NCBI GenBank assembly: GCA_036397995.1
Contig: DASWHX010000121.1
Location: 1-18,365 of the forward strand
Reading direction: 5' to 3'
Source: DASWHX01 sp036397995
Lineage (GTDB): Bacteria; Bacteroidota; Bacteroidia; Cytophagales; Cyclobacteriaceae
Length of the DNA stretch: 18,365 bases
Shown here: piece after piece, positions 6,263-14,724 of the stretch
Position numbering within the stretch: position 1 is the stretch's first letter
How the letters are laid out: each line of letters opens with the position of its first letter
Program-made: the position numbers and the translations under genes
The notes under the pieces: generated by a model
What the model saw: only the letters and a program-made list of their open reading frames with translations
What the model was told of the DNA's origin: nothing
Databases searched by the model: none

Positions 6263-7324
6263 TTACTGCAACAACCACTGATAAAAGCCTTCAAAACCCT
6301 CAGCAATTCCAAGAAATATGCCTGTGCCCAGTGCAAGATTTCTTGCTGGAATGTTCTTCAGAGCAAGTGGGAATGTAGTAACCGAGAGCACACTGCAGGA
6401 CAATCCTAAAATGATAAGGGCCATATAAACGATGCTTTCGTTTGAAATAATTAAGAGTGCAAGGACAGAAACACCTCCCATTACCCACCCGGTGCCGGCT
6501 AATGTTTGAAGGGAAAATTTAGTGGATAACCGAGATACCGGCCAGGCAATTAAGGTAGAAAACCCAAGCATGGCGGCGACAGTTGTGCTTCCATCTACAT
6601 TAAGCCTGGCACCGATTAACGATGGAAGCACAGCTATAATAAAAGCGAAAACAGAGCCGAATGCAATTGATGCCGCCACAAAAACCAGAGGTTTATGGTC
6701 GGGCTTTTCTTCATAGTCTACGCTCATGATTTCAGGATTCTTTTTTAGCTGTCGCTGGAACCAAATACCTGCAAATGTTACGAGCAAACCTCCGGCAATA
6801 AAAGTTAACACTGCTCCCATCCCTTCTATAAGTGGAATGATCACAGGCTCAAGGGCATATACACCTTCTGTTCCAATGATCAGAATTGCCATCAGCTTCG
6901 GAAGGCGATCCTGTTCGGCTATATTTTTTAATAATGCGTTGGCTGGTGCTACAAACATGTTCATGGAAATCAGCCAAACAATTACAAGAAATGGTACCAG
7001 CGGTCGCAAACTCAGTAGATTAATAATGCCAACACCTAATGCTACTGACATGAAAGTCATAGCAGCCACAGTAATACCTGTAACATAAATAATGAGATAC
7101 TTATTTCTACGCCTCAGCATGTTATCGGAAAGTTTGCCGGCAAGTCCGGGAACGGCAAAGAGGATCAGCCACTGGGCATAAAAAAGGAATTCACCCACAG
7201 TATTCAACTCAAATGCATCCAGCAATTTAGGCTGGTAATTATGATAGGCAATCCAACTGAACCCTACAACGAAATTTAATACGACGAGACTGGTAAATGC
7301 TGATTGGGGGTATTTTTTGCCCAT
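6263..7324 (-). CDS. Major facilitator superfamily (MFS) transporter
   Basis: This 353-residue integral membrane protein of the inner membrane is probably a secondary transporter. Hydrophobic segments lie at about 12-30, 46-63, 76-97, 106-125, 140-160, 166-186, 213-235, 245-262, 272-292, 298-318 and 330-350. That makes eleven by eye, where MFS proteins normally have twelve. The loop after TM2 carries GLAGKLSDNMLRRRNK, matching the MFS signature G-x-L-x-D-x-x-x-R-R. A long central loop (KKNPEIMSVDYEEKPDHK) separates the halves. The substrate cannot be assigned. The stop lies about 100 bases from the last REP, so loss of a twelfth helix by repeat insertion is possible, but a naturally short form is equally plausible. 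The start ATG at 7324 has a well-placed -7 element upstream. Confidence 0.88.
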   Translation of the reverse strand: MGKKYPQSAFTSLVVLNFVVGFSWIAYHNYQPKLLDAFELNTVGEFLFYAQWLILFAVPGLAGKLSDNMLRRRNKYLIIYVTGITVAAMTFMSVALGVGIINLLSLRPLVPFLVIVWLISMNMFVAPANALLKNIAEQDRLPKLMAILIIGTEGVYALEPVIIPLIEGMGAVLTFIAGGLLVTFAGIWFQRQLKKNPEIMSVDYEEKPDHKPLVFVAASIAFGSVFAFIIAVLPSLIGARLNVDGSTTVAAMLGFSTLIAWPVSRLSTKFSLQTLAGTGWVMGGVSVLALLIISNESIVYMALIILGLSCSVLSVTTFPLALKNIPARNLALGTGIFLGIAEGFEGFYQWLLQ

Positions 7325-7342
7325 GACTAGTTTGGTTTGCCT

Positions 7343-7417
7343 GCAAATTTAATAATGTTGTTGTGTCATTGTTTGAATAATGAAAAAAATTTAGGAGATC
7401 TACATTTCAAGGTATTT
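7343..7417 (-). repeat. Direct repeat R1: MFS promoter plus upstream gene tail
   Basis: A 75-base segment that recurs at 7595-7666 with roughly 85-90% identity, allowing small gaps. On the minus strand it contains the end of a short open frame (KKYLEM, stop), an A/T-rich stretch, then TAAATTTG, which is the likely -7 element of the MFS gene. Copies are in the same orientation, 252 bases apart. Confidence 0.85.
7344..7351 (-). promoter_or_regulatory. Likely -7 promoter element of the MFS gene
   Basis: TAAATTTG on the minus strand is an exact match to the Bacteroidota TAnnTTTG -7 consensus and lies 19 bases before the ATG. No TTG is found at the usual -33 distance, so the call rests on the -7 match and position. 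The same element is duplicated at 7596-7603. Confidence 0.45.
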
Positions 7418-7480
7418 CTTTAGATCCTGAGAAAAGCCGGTCATGCCATCACTGTCGAATTCTATTTCAAAACGCTCCAG
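7400..7480 (-). pseudogene. Remnant 3' end of a lost gene upstream of the MFS transporter
   Basis: On the minus strand a 26-codon frame reads LERFEIEFDSDGMTGF, then SQDLKKYLEM and a TAG stop. Upstream it is closed immediately by TAA at 7481-7483, where the sequence changes to A-rich and REP-derived DNA. The alternating hydrophobic and acidic pattern (FEIEFDSDGMTGF) looks like a real C-terminal beta hairpin. It loosely resembles the C-terminus of the serine hydrolase in this window (LKFERDSNGKVLGF), but a family cannot be assigned. The KYLE part is preserved in repeat R2. My reading is that a former neighbour was deleted by a rearrangement at the REP; a chance ORF of this length cannot be excluded. 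Confidence 0.4.
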
Positions 7481-7497
7481 TTAAGAAAAAGAATAGA

Positions 7498-7509
7498 GCC
7501 ATGGATGAG
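7498..7509 (+). repeat. Half REP (right arm remnant plus tail)
   Basis: GCCATGGATGAG matches the end of the right arm and tail of the REP consensus, with no left arm. It lies 35 bases before the intact solo REP C1. Confidence 0.55.
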
Positions 7510-7544
7510 CAGTTTCTTCATCGCGGCCAAAAATAAAATGAGAA

Positions 7545-7568
7545 ATGGTCTGTCGGGGGACAGACCAT
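7545..7568 (+). repeat. Solo REP-like palindrome C1 (perfect, T-A variant)
   Basis: Arms ATGGTCTGTC / GACAGACCAT with loop GGGG, followed by GGATGAT. The fifth stem pair is T-A, as in A2. It lies between direct repeats R1 and R2, upstream of the MFS gene and 3' of the T9SS cargo gene, about 1.3 kb from array B. Confidence 0.92.
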
Positions 7569-7594
7569 GGATGATAGGATGATAATTTTTTTAC

Positions 7595-7666
7595 GCAAAT
7601 TTAATAATGTTGTTGAGTCATAGTTTGAATAATGAAAAAATTTCAGGGTCTAATTTCAAGGTATTT
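7595..7666 (-). repeat. Direct repeat R2: duplicated promoter-bearing segment
   Basis: Second copy of R1, about 72 bases long. It keeps the TAAATTTG element (7603-7596) and a frame ending LKYLEIRP, stop, on the minus strand. It begins 35 bases beyond the stop of the T9SS cargo gene. If active, its promoter would fire through REP C1 toward the MFS gene. The rest of 7325-7701 is the remnant frame, REP pieces and AT-rich spacer; no other gene is seen. Confidence 0.85.
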
Positions 7667-7701
7667 TAAACTAAGACACTACAACTATCCATTCAAGAGC
7701 T

Positions 7702-10700
7702 TCACTTTATTACCTCCACCCAGCCCGTACATTCCGCGTATCCGTCCATCACCACCACGAAGTAATACACGCCCGCAGGACTGTTTTCAGCTTTCCAATT
7801 ATTTTGGTAGTTATTCGTTTCAAATACTACCTTGCCCCAGCGATTAATCACAGTCAAACTAGCCTGGAGACCAATAGCATTTGCGGTTTCAGAACCATCG
7901 CCAAATTGCACCAGCAGATAATCATTCTTTCCGTCTTCAATTCCGGGAGTGATTACATTGGGTACCGAGAGGGTAAATATGGGTACCTGAATTATTTTCT
8001 CATACGAACATAGTTTGCCTTTTCCAATTGCTTTCACAGTATAAAACCCATCTTGATCATAAGAATGAGTAACCTGATCCAAATCAGAAGTTTGTCCGTC
8101 CCCAAAGTCAAAATAAACGGTATCTCCCACCGAATAAACCGATTTATCTATTAATTCAATCACCGGCCGTTCAAAGCAATTGTTCTTCATAATCAAATCA
8201 AAATCGGGAATAATTGGCTCCAATACTTCGATGGTCACCGTATCGGAATAAAAGCATCCGGTGCTTTCGAGGATGTCTACATAAAATTGACCGGTTTGTG
8301 TCAGCATTACAACGGGATTGGCCTGGTTAGAAAATATTGCGCCGGTTTGATCAGACCAGGAATATGCAATACCGCCGGAAGCCATCAACTGATACTCGGT
8401 ATTGTAACAGATTTCATCATCCTCCTGGACTTGCGAATCTCTTCCGTAGATATTAATTATTTTGGTTACTGAATCCACTCCAATGCAAGTGTTTTGATCG
8501 ACAGACTTCAACTGCACTTTATACGATCCGGGTTGTTGATACTGATGTGCTATGGCTGTTGTGTCAGTCTTAAAAATTTGGGTGCCATCACCCAGATCCC
8601 ATTCAAAAATTTCGCCTCCGATACTTAAGTTCTCAAATACAATGGCGTTGGGGTAGCACAATGCACTTACATTTGGCGATTTAAAGTCGAGGGTATTAGT
8701 ACGAAACTGTGCTTTTAGTAATGAAAGATCGAATTTGAATGCCGCGTTATTGCAATTGATGCTATTGTTGGTTGCGGAATATGCACCGGGCGTGGTAGGG
8801 AAGTCAGATGATGCCGTGAAACATCCGGAACAAACGGCGTGGTAAACAATTCCACGCTTATCAAACCTGCTGGTGCCACCATCCACATGCACCGAAGAGG
8901 AGGTTCCGCCCAGGTAGGTGCCGTACAAGAACTGGGTCGCTTCCTCATTGAGCACCATGAAATAAAAATCTGAACCCTGGGTATTCTTTTGAAAGGCATC
9001 AGCGGAAATTGGCAATCCGCGGGTGTCACTATCCCATCCAAAGCGCGAAGAATTTACTAAACCGCCCCAACCTGCAAGAAAGAGATTGTTGCAATCGTTT
9101 ACCAGAAATGCGGTGGGAGAGATGTTTGGAATTTGTGTGCCTGACCCAACGACGGTAGACCATATTAAGGTTGACAAATCAGCCGAAAGTTTTTGCACAA
9201 ACTGGCCGCTGTTTGGATTGCTATACCGGCCGGGAGTAACGGGTATGTTGCCGGTAGTCTGCCCGAAAAGATAAACTTCATCATCTTCATTAAGATCTAT
9301 GATATACACCTGGTCAAAATTGGCACTGCCGGTATAGGTAGAGTTTAGGATGTTTAGCCCATCAGAGGAAATGACGCTAATCCAGCCGTCAGCAGAACCT
9401 CCATAAGACGACTGGTATGCTCCGGCACTTACTGGGAAATCTGTACTCGTGGTTCCTCCGGCAACCACAATATTTCCCTCCTGATTTATTTTAATAGTAT
9501 GGGAGGCGTCGTAGCCGGAACCACCCAAATAACCGGCCCACACAACAGTAGAAAGGTCCGGTGAAATCTTCGCCACGATGGCGTCGGTGCCACCTCCGTG
9601 AAAAGAAGTGGAGAAACTATTAACCACTGGAAAGTTAGGCGACCAGGTTACCGAAGAAATGTAAATATTTCCTGCATCATCGGTGATAATGTCACCCCGG
9701 TTTTCATCGCCGTAATTTTTCGTCAACGGTCCGCCGGTGTTGTTGAGTCCATCATTGCCGCCACCGCCAAGGTATGTTGACTTAATCAGCGTTGAACCGT
9801 CTTTGCTAATTTTGGCTATGAAGATGTCAGAACCATTATTGTAATTGATTACATCGTTGCCAAAGACAGATCCTCCGCTATAATTCTGACTTATTACACC
9901 AAATGTTGTAGGAAAGTCAATGGAGCCTGTAGTTCCAAAAACAATAAGATTTTCATCCTTATCCATAATTAGTGAGTGTGGACTGTCATTGTCGCTACCG
10001 CCCAGGTAACTTGCATACAAAAGATTTTGCCCCAGTGAATCGTACTTTAAAATGGATACATCGTATATTCCTCCATAAGTGGTCTGAAAAGCACCGGGTG
10101 TGGCCGGGAATGTTCCGCTGAAAGTACTTCCAACGAAATGATTTGTAACTCCGGAGGAGTATAATGTTCCTTTCTCGCCAGGAGTAGCAGAACTACCCCA
10201 ATTGTCCGCCATCGAACCAGAGTAAGTTGAAAAGATGAGGAGCGGATCAATTATAAGTCCCATTGAGTCATCATAACCTTCAGGAAAGTCGAACTTTACT
10301 TTTTGATTTTCAATTTGGTATAAAACCGGAACATTAATTTTCTGTTCACCCCTTATTTGGAAAGCAATAGGTTTCATTTCTACAACTCTACCGAGGGAAG
10401 TCTGAATCATAAGGTCACCATTTTCCAATCCGATTAAATCAGAGCCTTTGTACTCAATAATAATTTGGTTGGGATCTCCGCAGGGTTCAATAATGAAATC
10501 ATATTTTAGATTCTTATTGACTGATGAAATTTGCAAATCAATTCCTTCATAAATTTCAGAATATAATAAAGTCTCATAGGCAAACGCTTTACTGACCCAA
10601 TTGGACTTATCCTTACCCAGAAAAAAATTATAGTAAGCGGACTTCTTTTGTTTGGCAATGAATTTGGAATGGGGATTTGAACCTGCAAATGAGAGCTGCA

Positions 10701-10989
10701 AATTGTGTCCCTGAATGTTGTCATTGCAAACATACCTTTCATCTGATTCTGAGATTAATCCGTGCGACATCAGATGATAATTCCCGATGGCTTCCGCATC
10801 AAACAAGGTAATGATGAATCCGGAAGAATTAACAAGCAGTTTTCCACCGGAAAACCAACTGCCAAAGTCATAGTTGGTATCCCATTGACCCTTGTTTTCA
10901 ATAAAACTAAGTGATGAATTATTGCTTTGACTATACCCCGGAAATGGAACAAGAAGTAGTATTGTGATAACTATCTTTTGGTAAAACAT
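7702..10989 (-). CDS. Large T9SS type B cargo protein with SBBP-like repeats, PKD domains and CHU_C domain
   Basis: This 1095-residue protein has a Sec signal peptide at 1-21 (MFYQKIVITILLLVPFPGYS). An N-terminal domain beginning FIENKGQWDTNYDF is typical of Bacteroidota surface proteins of the DUF7948 type. A repeat region at about 250-750 contains recurring blade motifs such as YASYLGGSDND, KSTYLGGGGNDG and WAGYLGGSGYD (SBBP-like beta-propeller). PKD-like domains follow, marked by WDLGDGT at 797-803 and FDFGDGQ at 960-966. The C-terminal 90 residues (VPNVITPG, VINRWGKVVFE, PAGVYYFVV) form the gliding-motility-associated CHU_C domain, which acts as a type B signal for type IX secretion. The protein is expected to be exported to the cell surface or medium. 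Ligand or function is unknown. No PorP/SprF-type partner gene, a common companion of such proteins, is adjacent. Confidence 0.93.
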   Translation of the reverse strand: MFYQKIVITILLLVPFPGYSQSNNSSLSFIENKGQWDTNYDFGSWFSGGKLLVNSSGFIITLFDAEAIGNYHLMSHGLISESDERYVCNDNIQGHNLQLSFAGSNPHSKFIAKQKKSAYYNFFLGKDKSNWVSKAFAYETLLYSEIYEGIDLQISSVNKNLKYDFIIEPCGDPNQIIIEYKGSDLIGLENGDLMIQTSLGRVVEMKPIAFQIRGEQKINVPVLYQIENQKVKFDFPEGYDDSMGLIIDPLLIFSTYSGSMADNWGSSATPGEKGTLYSSGVTNHFVGSTFSGTFPATPGAFQTTYGGIYDVSILKYDSLGQNLLYASYLGGSDNDSPHSLIMDKDENLIVFGTTGSIDFPTTFGVISQNYSGGSVFGNDVINYNNGSDIFIAKISKDGSTLIKSTYLGGGGNDGLNNTGGPLTKNYGDENRGDIITDDAGNIYISSVTWSPNFPVVNSFSTSFHGGGTDAIVAKISPDLSTVVWAGYLGGSGYDASHTIKINQEGNIVVAGGTTSTDFPVSAGAYQSSYGGSADGWISVISSDGLNILNSTYTGSANFDQVYIIDLNEDDEVYLFGQTTGNIPVTPGRYSNPNSGQFVQKLSADLSTLIWSTVVGSGTQIPNISPTAFLVNDCNNLFLAGWGGLVNSSRFGWDSDTRGLPISADAFQKNTQGSDFYFMVLNEEATQFLYGTYLGGTSSSVHVDGGTSRFDKRGIVYHAVCSGCFTASSDFPTTPGAYSATNNSINCNNAAFKFDLSLLKAQFRTNTLDFKSPNVSALCYPNAIVFENLSIGGEIFEWDLGDGTQIFKTDTTAIAHQYQQPGSYKVQLKSVDQNTCIGVDSVTKIINIYGRDSQVQEDDEICYNTEYQLMASGGIAYSWSDQTGAIFSNQANPVVMLTQTGQFYVDILESTGCFYSDTVTIEVLEPIIPDFDLIMKNNCFERPVIELIDKSVYSVGDTVYFDFGDGQTSDLDQVTHSYDQDGFYTVKAIGKGKLCSYEKIIQVPIFTLSVPNVITPGIEDGKNDYLLVQFGDGSETANAIGLQASLTVINRWGKVVFETNNYQNNWKAENSPAGVYYFVVVMDGYAECTGWVEVIK

Positions 10990-11007
10990 TTGGAATCAGA
11001 ATAAGCT

Positions 11008-11015
11008 CAAATCTA
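11008..11015 (-). promoter_or_regulatory. Likely -7 promoter element of the T9SS cargo gene
   Basis: TAGATTTG on the minus strand matches the Bacteroidota -7 consensus TAnnTTTG exactly, 18 bases before the ATG at 10989. A -33 TTG at the normal spacing is not evident, so support is moderate. Confidence 0.4.
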
Positions 11016-11100
11016 CAAACAATGCACCATTTGTGGGTTGTAAGAAATTGCATTGTCATCCAAATTTTATTCATTATCCCCCAATTAATGGGATTTTGGA

Positions 11101-11565
11101 TTATTCAAACCAGATAAATAGGATTTGATACACTTCGCCAACCATACCGAGGCTGGCCAGACAAATGCCCAATGCGCCAATAGCTTTACCATTAGAGAAT
11201 TTATTGAGAGAGTTGATGAAATCAACAGTGAGATGCAGTCCAAGAATTATCCCGAAAATCCCTCCTACAATTCCAAATAGCAGCCACAAATACCAGGGCA
11301 AGGTAAATAACCCCCAAATGGTGGGTACGACTGCAGCAAATAATAAGATTATAAAGAGTGTAATAAGAGTTTGACCGGCGTGACTGCGGGTAACTTTGTA
11401 AGAGGCTCGCTCTGTAAATTTCTGAATGCCACGGATGGCTTTTTCAATTTTATCAGCGGTACGGGGTGATTTAATTTCGATAAAGGCAAGGGTAATGCCG
11501 GCTACTTCAAGTATGAGTGTGATATACTGAAGGGAATTGGAGACAGAATGATCAAAGAACTTCAT
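11101..11565 (-). CDS. Conserved-looking membrane protein, four transmembrane helices, function unknown
   Basis: I do not recognise this 154-residue protein as a named family. Hydrophobic segments are visible at about 11-30, 65-85, 90-113 and 126-152. A basic, probably cytoplasmic, loop lies between the first two (KSPRTADKIEKAIRGIQKFTER). The third helix is Gly-rich (GIVGGIFGIILG). It starts 31 bases after the aminotransferase stop on the same strand, so the two genes are probably co-transcribed, though no functional link is evident. No signal peptide beyond TM1 and no catalytic motif can be seen. Confidence 0.75.
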   Translation of the reverse strand: MKFFDHSVSNSLQYITLILEVAGITLAFIEIKSPRTADKIEKAIRGIQKFTERASYKVTRSHAGQTLITLFIILLFAAVVPTIWGLFTLPWYLWLLFGIVGGIFGIILGLHLTVDFINSLNKFSNGKAIGALGICLASLGMVGEVYQILFIWFE

Positions 11566-11596
11566 GGCGATTGTATGTTTGCAAAAAAAAAATATT

Positions 11597-12862
11597 TTAA
11601 GACTTCGCTAACTCCATGCAGGCTTTTACCAGCACGTCCAGTTCTTTTGGAGTAGTATACACATTTGGTGAGATCCTGCAGCCATGAACTCCGGCACCAT
11701 CTATTGCCACTGTATATATCTTATATTTTTCCATCAGGGTATCTGCAAAATCTTTTGGTTTCATTCCTTCAACACCCACATTGCCAATGCCGCAATACCT
11801 TGCAGGATCCCTGGGAGTATTTACAACCACTCCCGGGATATCCCGGACTTTGCTGGTCCAGTAAGTTTGCAAATACCGCAATCGTTCTTCTTTACGCTTC
11901 GGTCCAATCATATTATGAAAGTCGATGGCATTTGCAACTGCCAGATCCGTATGAACGGGATGAGTACCTATATGATTCAGCCGGCTGATGTCATCCGGTT
12001 CTCTTTCTCCCTCGGCAAGAAGAGGCCAAACCTTTGGTATAGCAGATTTCTTAGCATACAAAATTCCCGCACCGAGCGGCACACTCAGCCATTTATGAAG
12101 ACTTGACCCATAAAAATCGCAATCCAGATCTTTCATTGAAAAAGTAAAGTGACCAAAAGCATGAGCGCCGTCAACCATTACACTCACTCCTTTGCTATGA
12201 GCCATGTCACAAATTTTTCTTACAGGAAGAATATGTCCGGTAATGTTTATGATGTGACAAACCATCAGAAGTTTTGTTTTTGATGTAATGACAGATTCAT
12301 ATAACTGAACAATTTCCTCATCTGATTTGGGATGGTTGGGTACCGAAACAATTTTGTTTACAACGCCGTATCGTTTGGCCACTTGCTTAAACATGTTCAG
12401 CATGGCTCCATAATCCTGTTCAGCCATTACCGCTTCATCTCCGGCGTTCCAGTCAAGACCGCCAATTACCATATCAAGGGATTCCGTAGTATTCCGGGTG
12501 AGGATGAGCTCATCGGGTTCACAATTATGGAGCGTGGCAAGCTTGGTCGCCATGGCATTTTTATTATCCCACTGCACGGTACGCATATAATAGGAACCCT
12601 GATAATTTACTTCGCGAACATGCCTGATGAAATTTTCGAGAGTTTCCTCCGGAAGAAAGCAATAATAGCCATTCTCCAGGTTGATATAATCAGGTCTAAG
12701 TTTGTAGGCACTTCTGATTTTTGCCCAAAAATCTTCATCCGAAGCCAATTTTTCTGCCGGAATGTGACTTACACTTTCGGTAAGATTGGCCAGCACTTTT
12801 AGAGATGAAGTTGCACCAAAGCCCAGCAAAGCAAGACTTTTGATGAAAGATCGCTTATCCAT
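11597..12862 (-). CDS. Class V PLP-dependent aminotransferase (isopenicillin N epimerase / cysteine desulfurase-like), exported
   Basis: This 421-residue enzyme has the class V fold. The aspartate that contacts the pyridoxal nitrogen is Asp231 in VMVDGAHAFGH. The Schiff-base lysine is Lys257 in YGSSLHKWLSVPLGAG. Arg393 near the C-terminus (GCRISPN) is the likely substrate carboxylate contact. The N-terminus MDKRSFIKSLALLGFGAT resembles a twin-arginine (Tat) leader with K-R replacing R-R, so export of the folded, cofactor-loaded enzyme is plausible. Family members include epimerases, desulfurases and kynureninase-like enzymes; I cannot choose among them. It is likely first in a two-gene transcript with the membrane protein downstream. 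Confidence 0.88.
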   Translation of the reverse strand: MDKRSFIKSLALLGFGATSSLKVLANLTESVSHIPAEKLASDEDFWAKIRSAYKLRPDYINLENGYYCFLPEETLENFIRHVREVNYQGSYYMRTVQWDNKNAMATKLATLHNCEPDELILTRNTTESLDMVIGGLDWNAGDEAVMAEQDYGAMLNMFKQVAKRYGVVNKIVSVPNHPKSDEEIVQLYESVITSKTKLLMVCHIINITGHILPVRKICDMAHSKGVSVMVDGAHAFGHFTFSMKDLDCDFYGSSLHKWLSVPLGAGILYAKKSAIPKVWPLLAEGEREPDDISRLNHIGTHPVHTDLAVANAIDFHNMIGPKRKEERLRYLQTYWTSKVRDIPGVVVNTPRDPARYCGIGNVGVEGMKPKDFADTLMEKYKIYTVAIDGAGVHGCRISPNVYTTPKELDVLVKACMELAKS

Positions 12863-12887
12863 ATGTGTTGGTTCTGATTAAGAAAAG

Positions 12888-12918
12888 AAAAGGTAAGGAA
12901 CCTGTTTAATTTTTGCAA
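12888..12918 (-). promoter_or_regulatory. Candidate promoter of the aminotransferase gene
   Basis: On the minus strand TTG (12918-12916) is followed after 20 bases by TACCTTTT (12895-12888). This agrees with the -33 TTG and -7 TAnnTTTG pattern except for the last base. Transcription would start about 20 bases before the ATG at 12862. Confidence 0.4.
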
Positions 12919-12993
12919 CTTTTAGTTACTAACCGGTAATAGTCATTTTGACAATTCTGATTTTAGTTGGTATTAAAATAAAAAATGAAAGGA

Positions 12994-14724
12994 TTACTTC
13001 TTGCGGAAAACTATTTCCCCATTTACTATAGTAGCATAAACTTCACCACTTAATAATGCCGAAGGATCCGAATTTCCAGTTTGAAAAGGATCAATTGTAA
13101 GCACAGAGATATCAGCCCATTTTCCAGGAGCTAAAATTCCGGTGCTGTCTTCCCGGAATACAGACCAGGCAGCCCAGGTTGTGAAAGCACGCAAAGCTTC
13201 TTCGGGTCTGAGCGCTTCTTCCGGATGCCAGCCACCTTCAGGTTCAAAGGATTTATTTTGCCGGGTGATTGATGAATGCAGTCCATAGAAAATATTGTGA
13301 TCGGTTCCGGTTAGATCGGAATTGAAAATGATATGTGTTCCCTGCTTCCTCAATGTGCGCCAGGCATACGCTCCCGTTATGCGTTCATGTCCGACTCTAT
13401 CCTCTGCCCACACCATATCTTCCACCGCGTGGGAAGGCTGCATGGATGCAATGATATTTAGCTCCGCCAATCTTTGAAAATCTTCCGCATGCAGCACTTG
13501 TGCATGTTCAATCCGGTTTCTCAAGTTTTTTATTTCAGGATTTGCTTCGATTAACACCTCCAGGAAATCAAGAGTTTGTCTGTTTCCCGCATCACCAATC
13601 GCATGGATACACAGCTGGAATCCTGCCGTACTCATTTCTGCCAGGATATCCGGTTTAAACCGGTAATCCAAACCGCTGGTTCCTTTGTGACCGGGCATGT
13701 CAGAATAATCTTCCAGCAATTTGGCTCCCCTTGAACCCAGGGCGCCGTCATAGAAAGCTTTCACTGAATTAATTATCAGCATTCCTGAAGCTGATTCGTA
13801 AGGCCCTCGTTGTTTCCATTCACTGAGTAAATCTTCGTCATCTCCACTCAACATCGCATAAACCCGTATAGGTAGTTTCCCCTCTTTATCCAGTTCCATA
13901 ATCGCGGTGAGTAATTTTCTATTCACCCCGGCTTCATGAATGGCCACATAGCCGGATTCAGCCATTTCGATTAGGCCCGCAAGAAAATATTCTTTTAGCT
14001 GCTGATTAGCAGGTTGAGGAATTGCAGCTTCAATAATATCCGAACCTTTGTTTAGGAATAGCCCGGTGGGTTCGTTGTTTTCATCTTTCACCACTTCTCC
14101 TCCTGGTGGCGATGGAGTATCCTTTGTAATTCCGGCGTTGTCCAATGCCATTTGATTTGCCCAGGAAGCGAAGCTGTGCAAACTAAGCATCAGCACAGGA
14201 TGCTTCGGCACCATTTCGCTCAGCATTTTCTTGTCCGGATATTGGGATGCCCAGGCACCTTCATCCCATCCCTTGCCAATGATCCATTCACCCGCGGGAA
14301 TATTTTTAGACGTTTCAACAATTAGGGCTACGGCCGCCGCTTCGGTTTCTACTCCCGTAAGATCAACCAATTCGAGATTCTGTCCCAGGTTTATAACATG
14401 AGTGTGGCTGTCTACCAGTCCTGGAATTATTGTGCCTCCCTCAGCATCGATGATCTCCGTGTTCTCTCCGGCAAGTTTTTGGATTTCTGCAGTAGTTCCA
14501 ATGTTAGAAATAAGTTTACCCGTAATGGCGATCGCTTGCGCTTCAGGATGCCAGGCCCCGTTGGCAAAAGGTGCGCCCGGAGACGGGTTTCCATCCAGGT
14601 CAGGGTCAGGCCATTGGAATGTGTAAACTTTGCCATTGATAATGATGAGCTCAGCGCTGGGTTCTTTGAAGCAGGAGCTTAGCGTAAGAAAGGGAATAAG
14701 AAGTAAACATGGGAATTTTTTCAT
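12994..14724 (-). CDS. Amidohydrolase family lipoprotein (YtcJ / amidohydrolase_3-like)
   Basis: The chosen ATG at 14724 gives 576 residues, with a lipoprotein signal MKKFPCLLLIPFLT followed by lipobox LSSC (Cys18). An upstream in-frame TTG at 14742 would spoil this leader. The metal-dependent hydrolase TIM barrel carries the expected ligands: His107-Thr-His109 (DSHTHV), Lys322 in VKAFYDGALGS (a possible carboxylated lysine), His374 in CIHAIGD, His407 in RIEHAQ and Asp469 in FNSDLTGTD. The C-terminal beta segment (GILAPGKWADISVL) is typical of exported or cytosolic N-acyl-amino-acid or urea/amide-cleaving members of this group. The substrate is unknown. It probably sits on the periplasmic face of a membrane. 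It is divergent from the ABC permease gene. Confidence 0.9.
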   Translation of the reverse strand: MKKFPCLLLIPFLTLSSCFKEPSAELIIINGKVYTFQWPDPDLDGNPSPGAPFANGAWHPEAQAIAITGKLISNIGTTAEIQKLAGENTEIIDAEGGTIIPGLVDSHTHVINLGQNLELVDLTGVETEAAAVALIVETSKNIPAGEWIIGKGWDEGAWASQYPDKKMLSEMVPKHPVLMLSLHSFASWANQMALDNAGITKDTPSPPGGEVVKDENNEPTGLFLNKGSDIIEAAIPQPANQQLKEYFLAGLIEMAESGYVAIHEAGVNRKLLTAIMELDKEGKLPIRVYAMLSGDDEDLLSEWKQRGPYESASGMLIINSVKAFYDGALGSRGAKLLEDYSDMPGHKGTSGLDYRFKPDILAEMSTAGFQLCIHAIGDAGNRQTLDFLEVLIEANPEIKNLRNRIEHAQVLHAEDFQRLAELNIIASMQPSHAVEDMVWAEDRVGHERITGAYAWRTLRKQGTHIIFNSDLTGTDHNIFYGLHSSITRQNKSFEPEGGWHPEEALRPEEALRAFTTWAAWSVFREDSTGILAPGKWADISVLTIDPFQTGNSDPSALLSGEVYATIVNGEIVFRKK

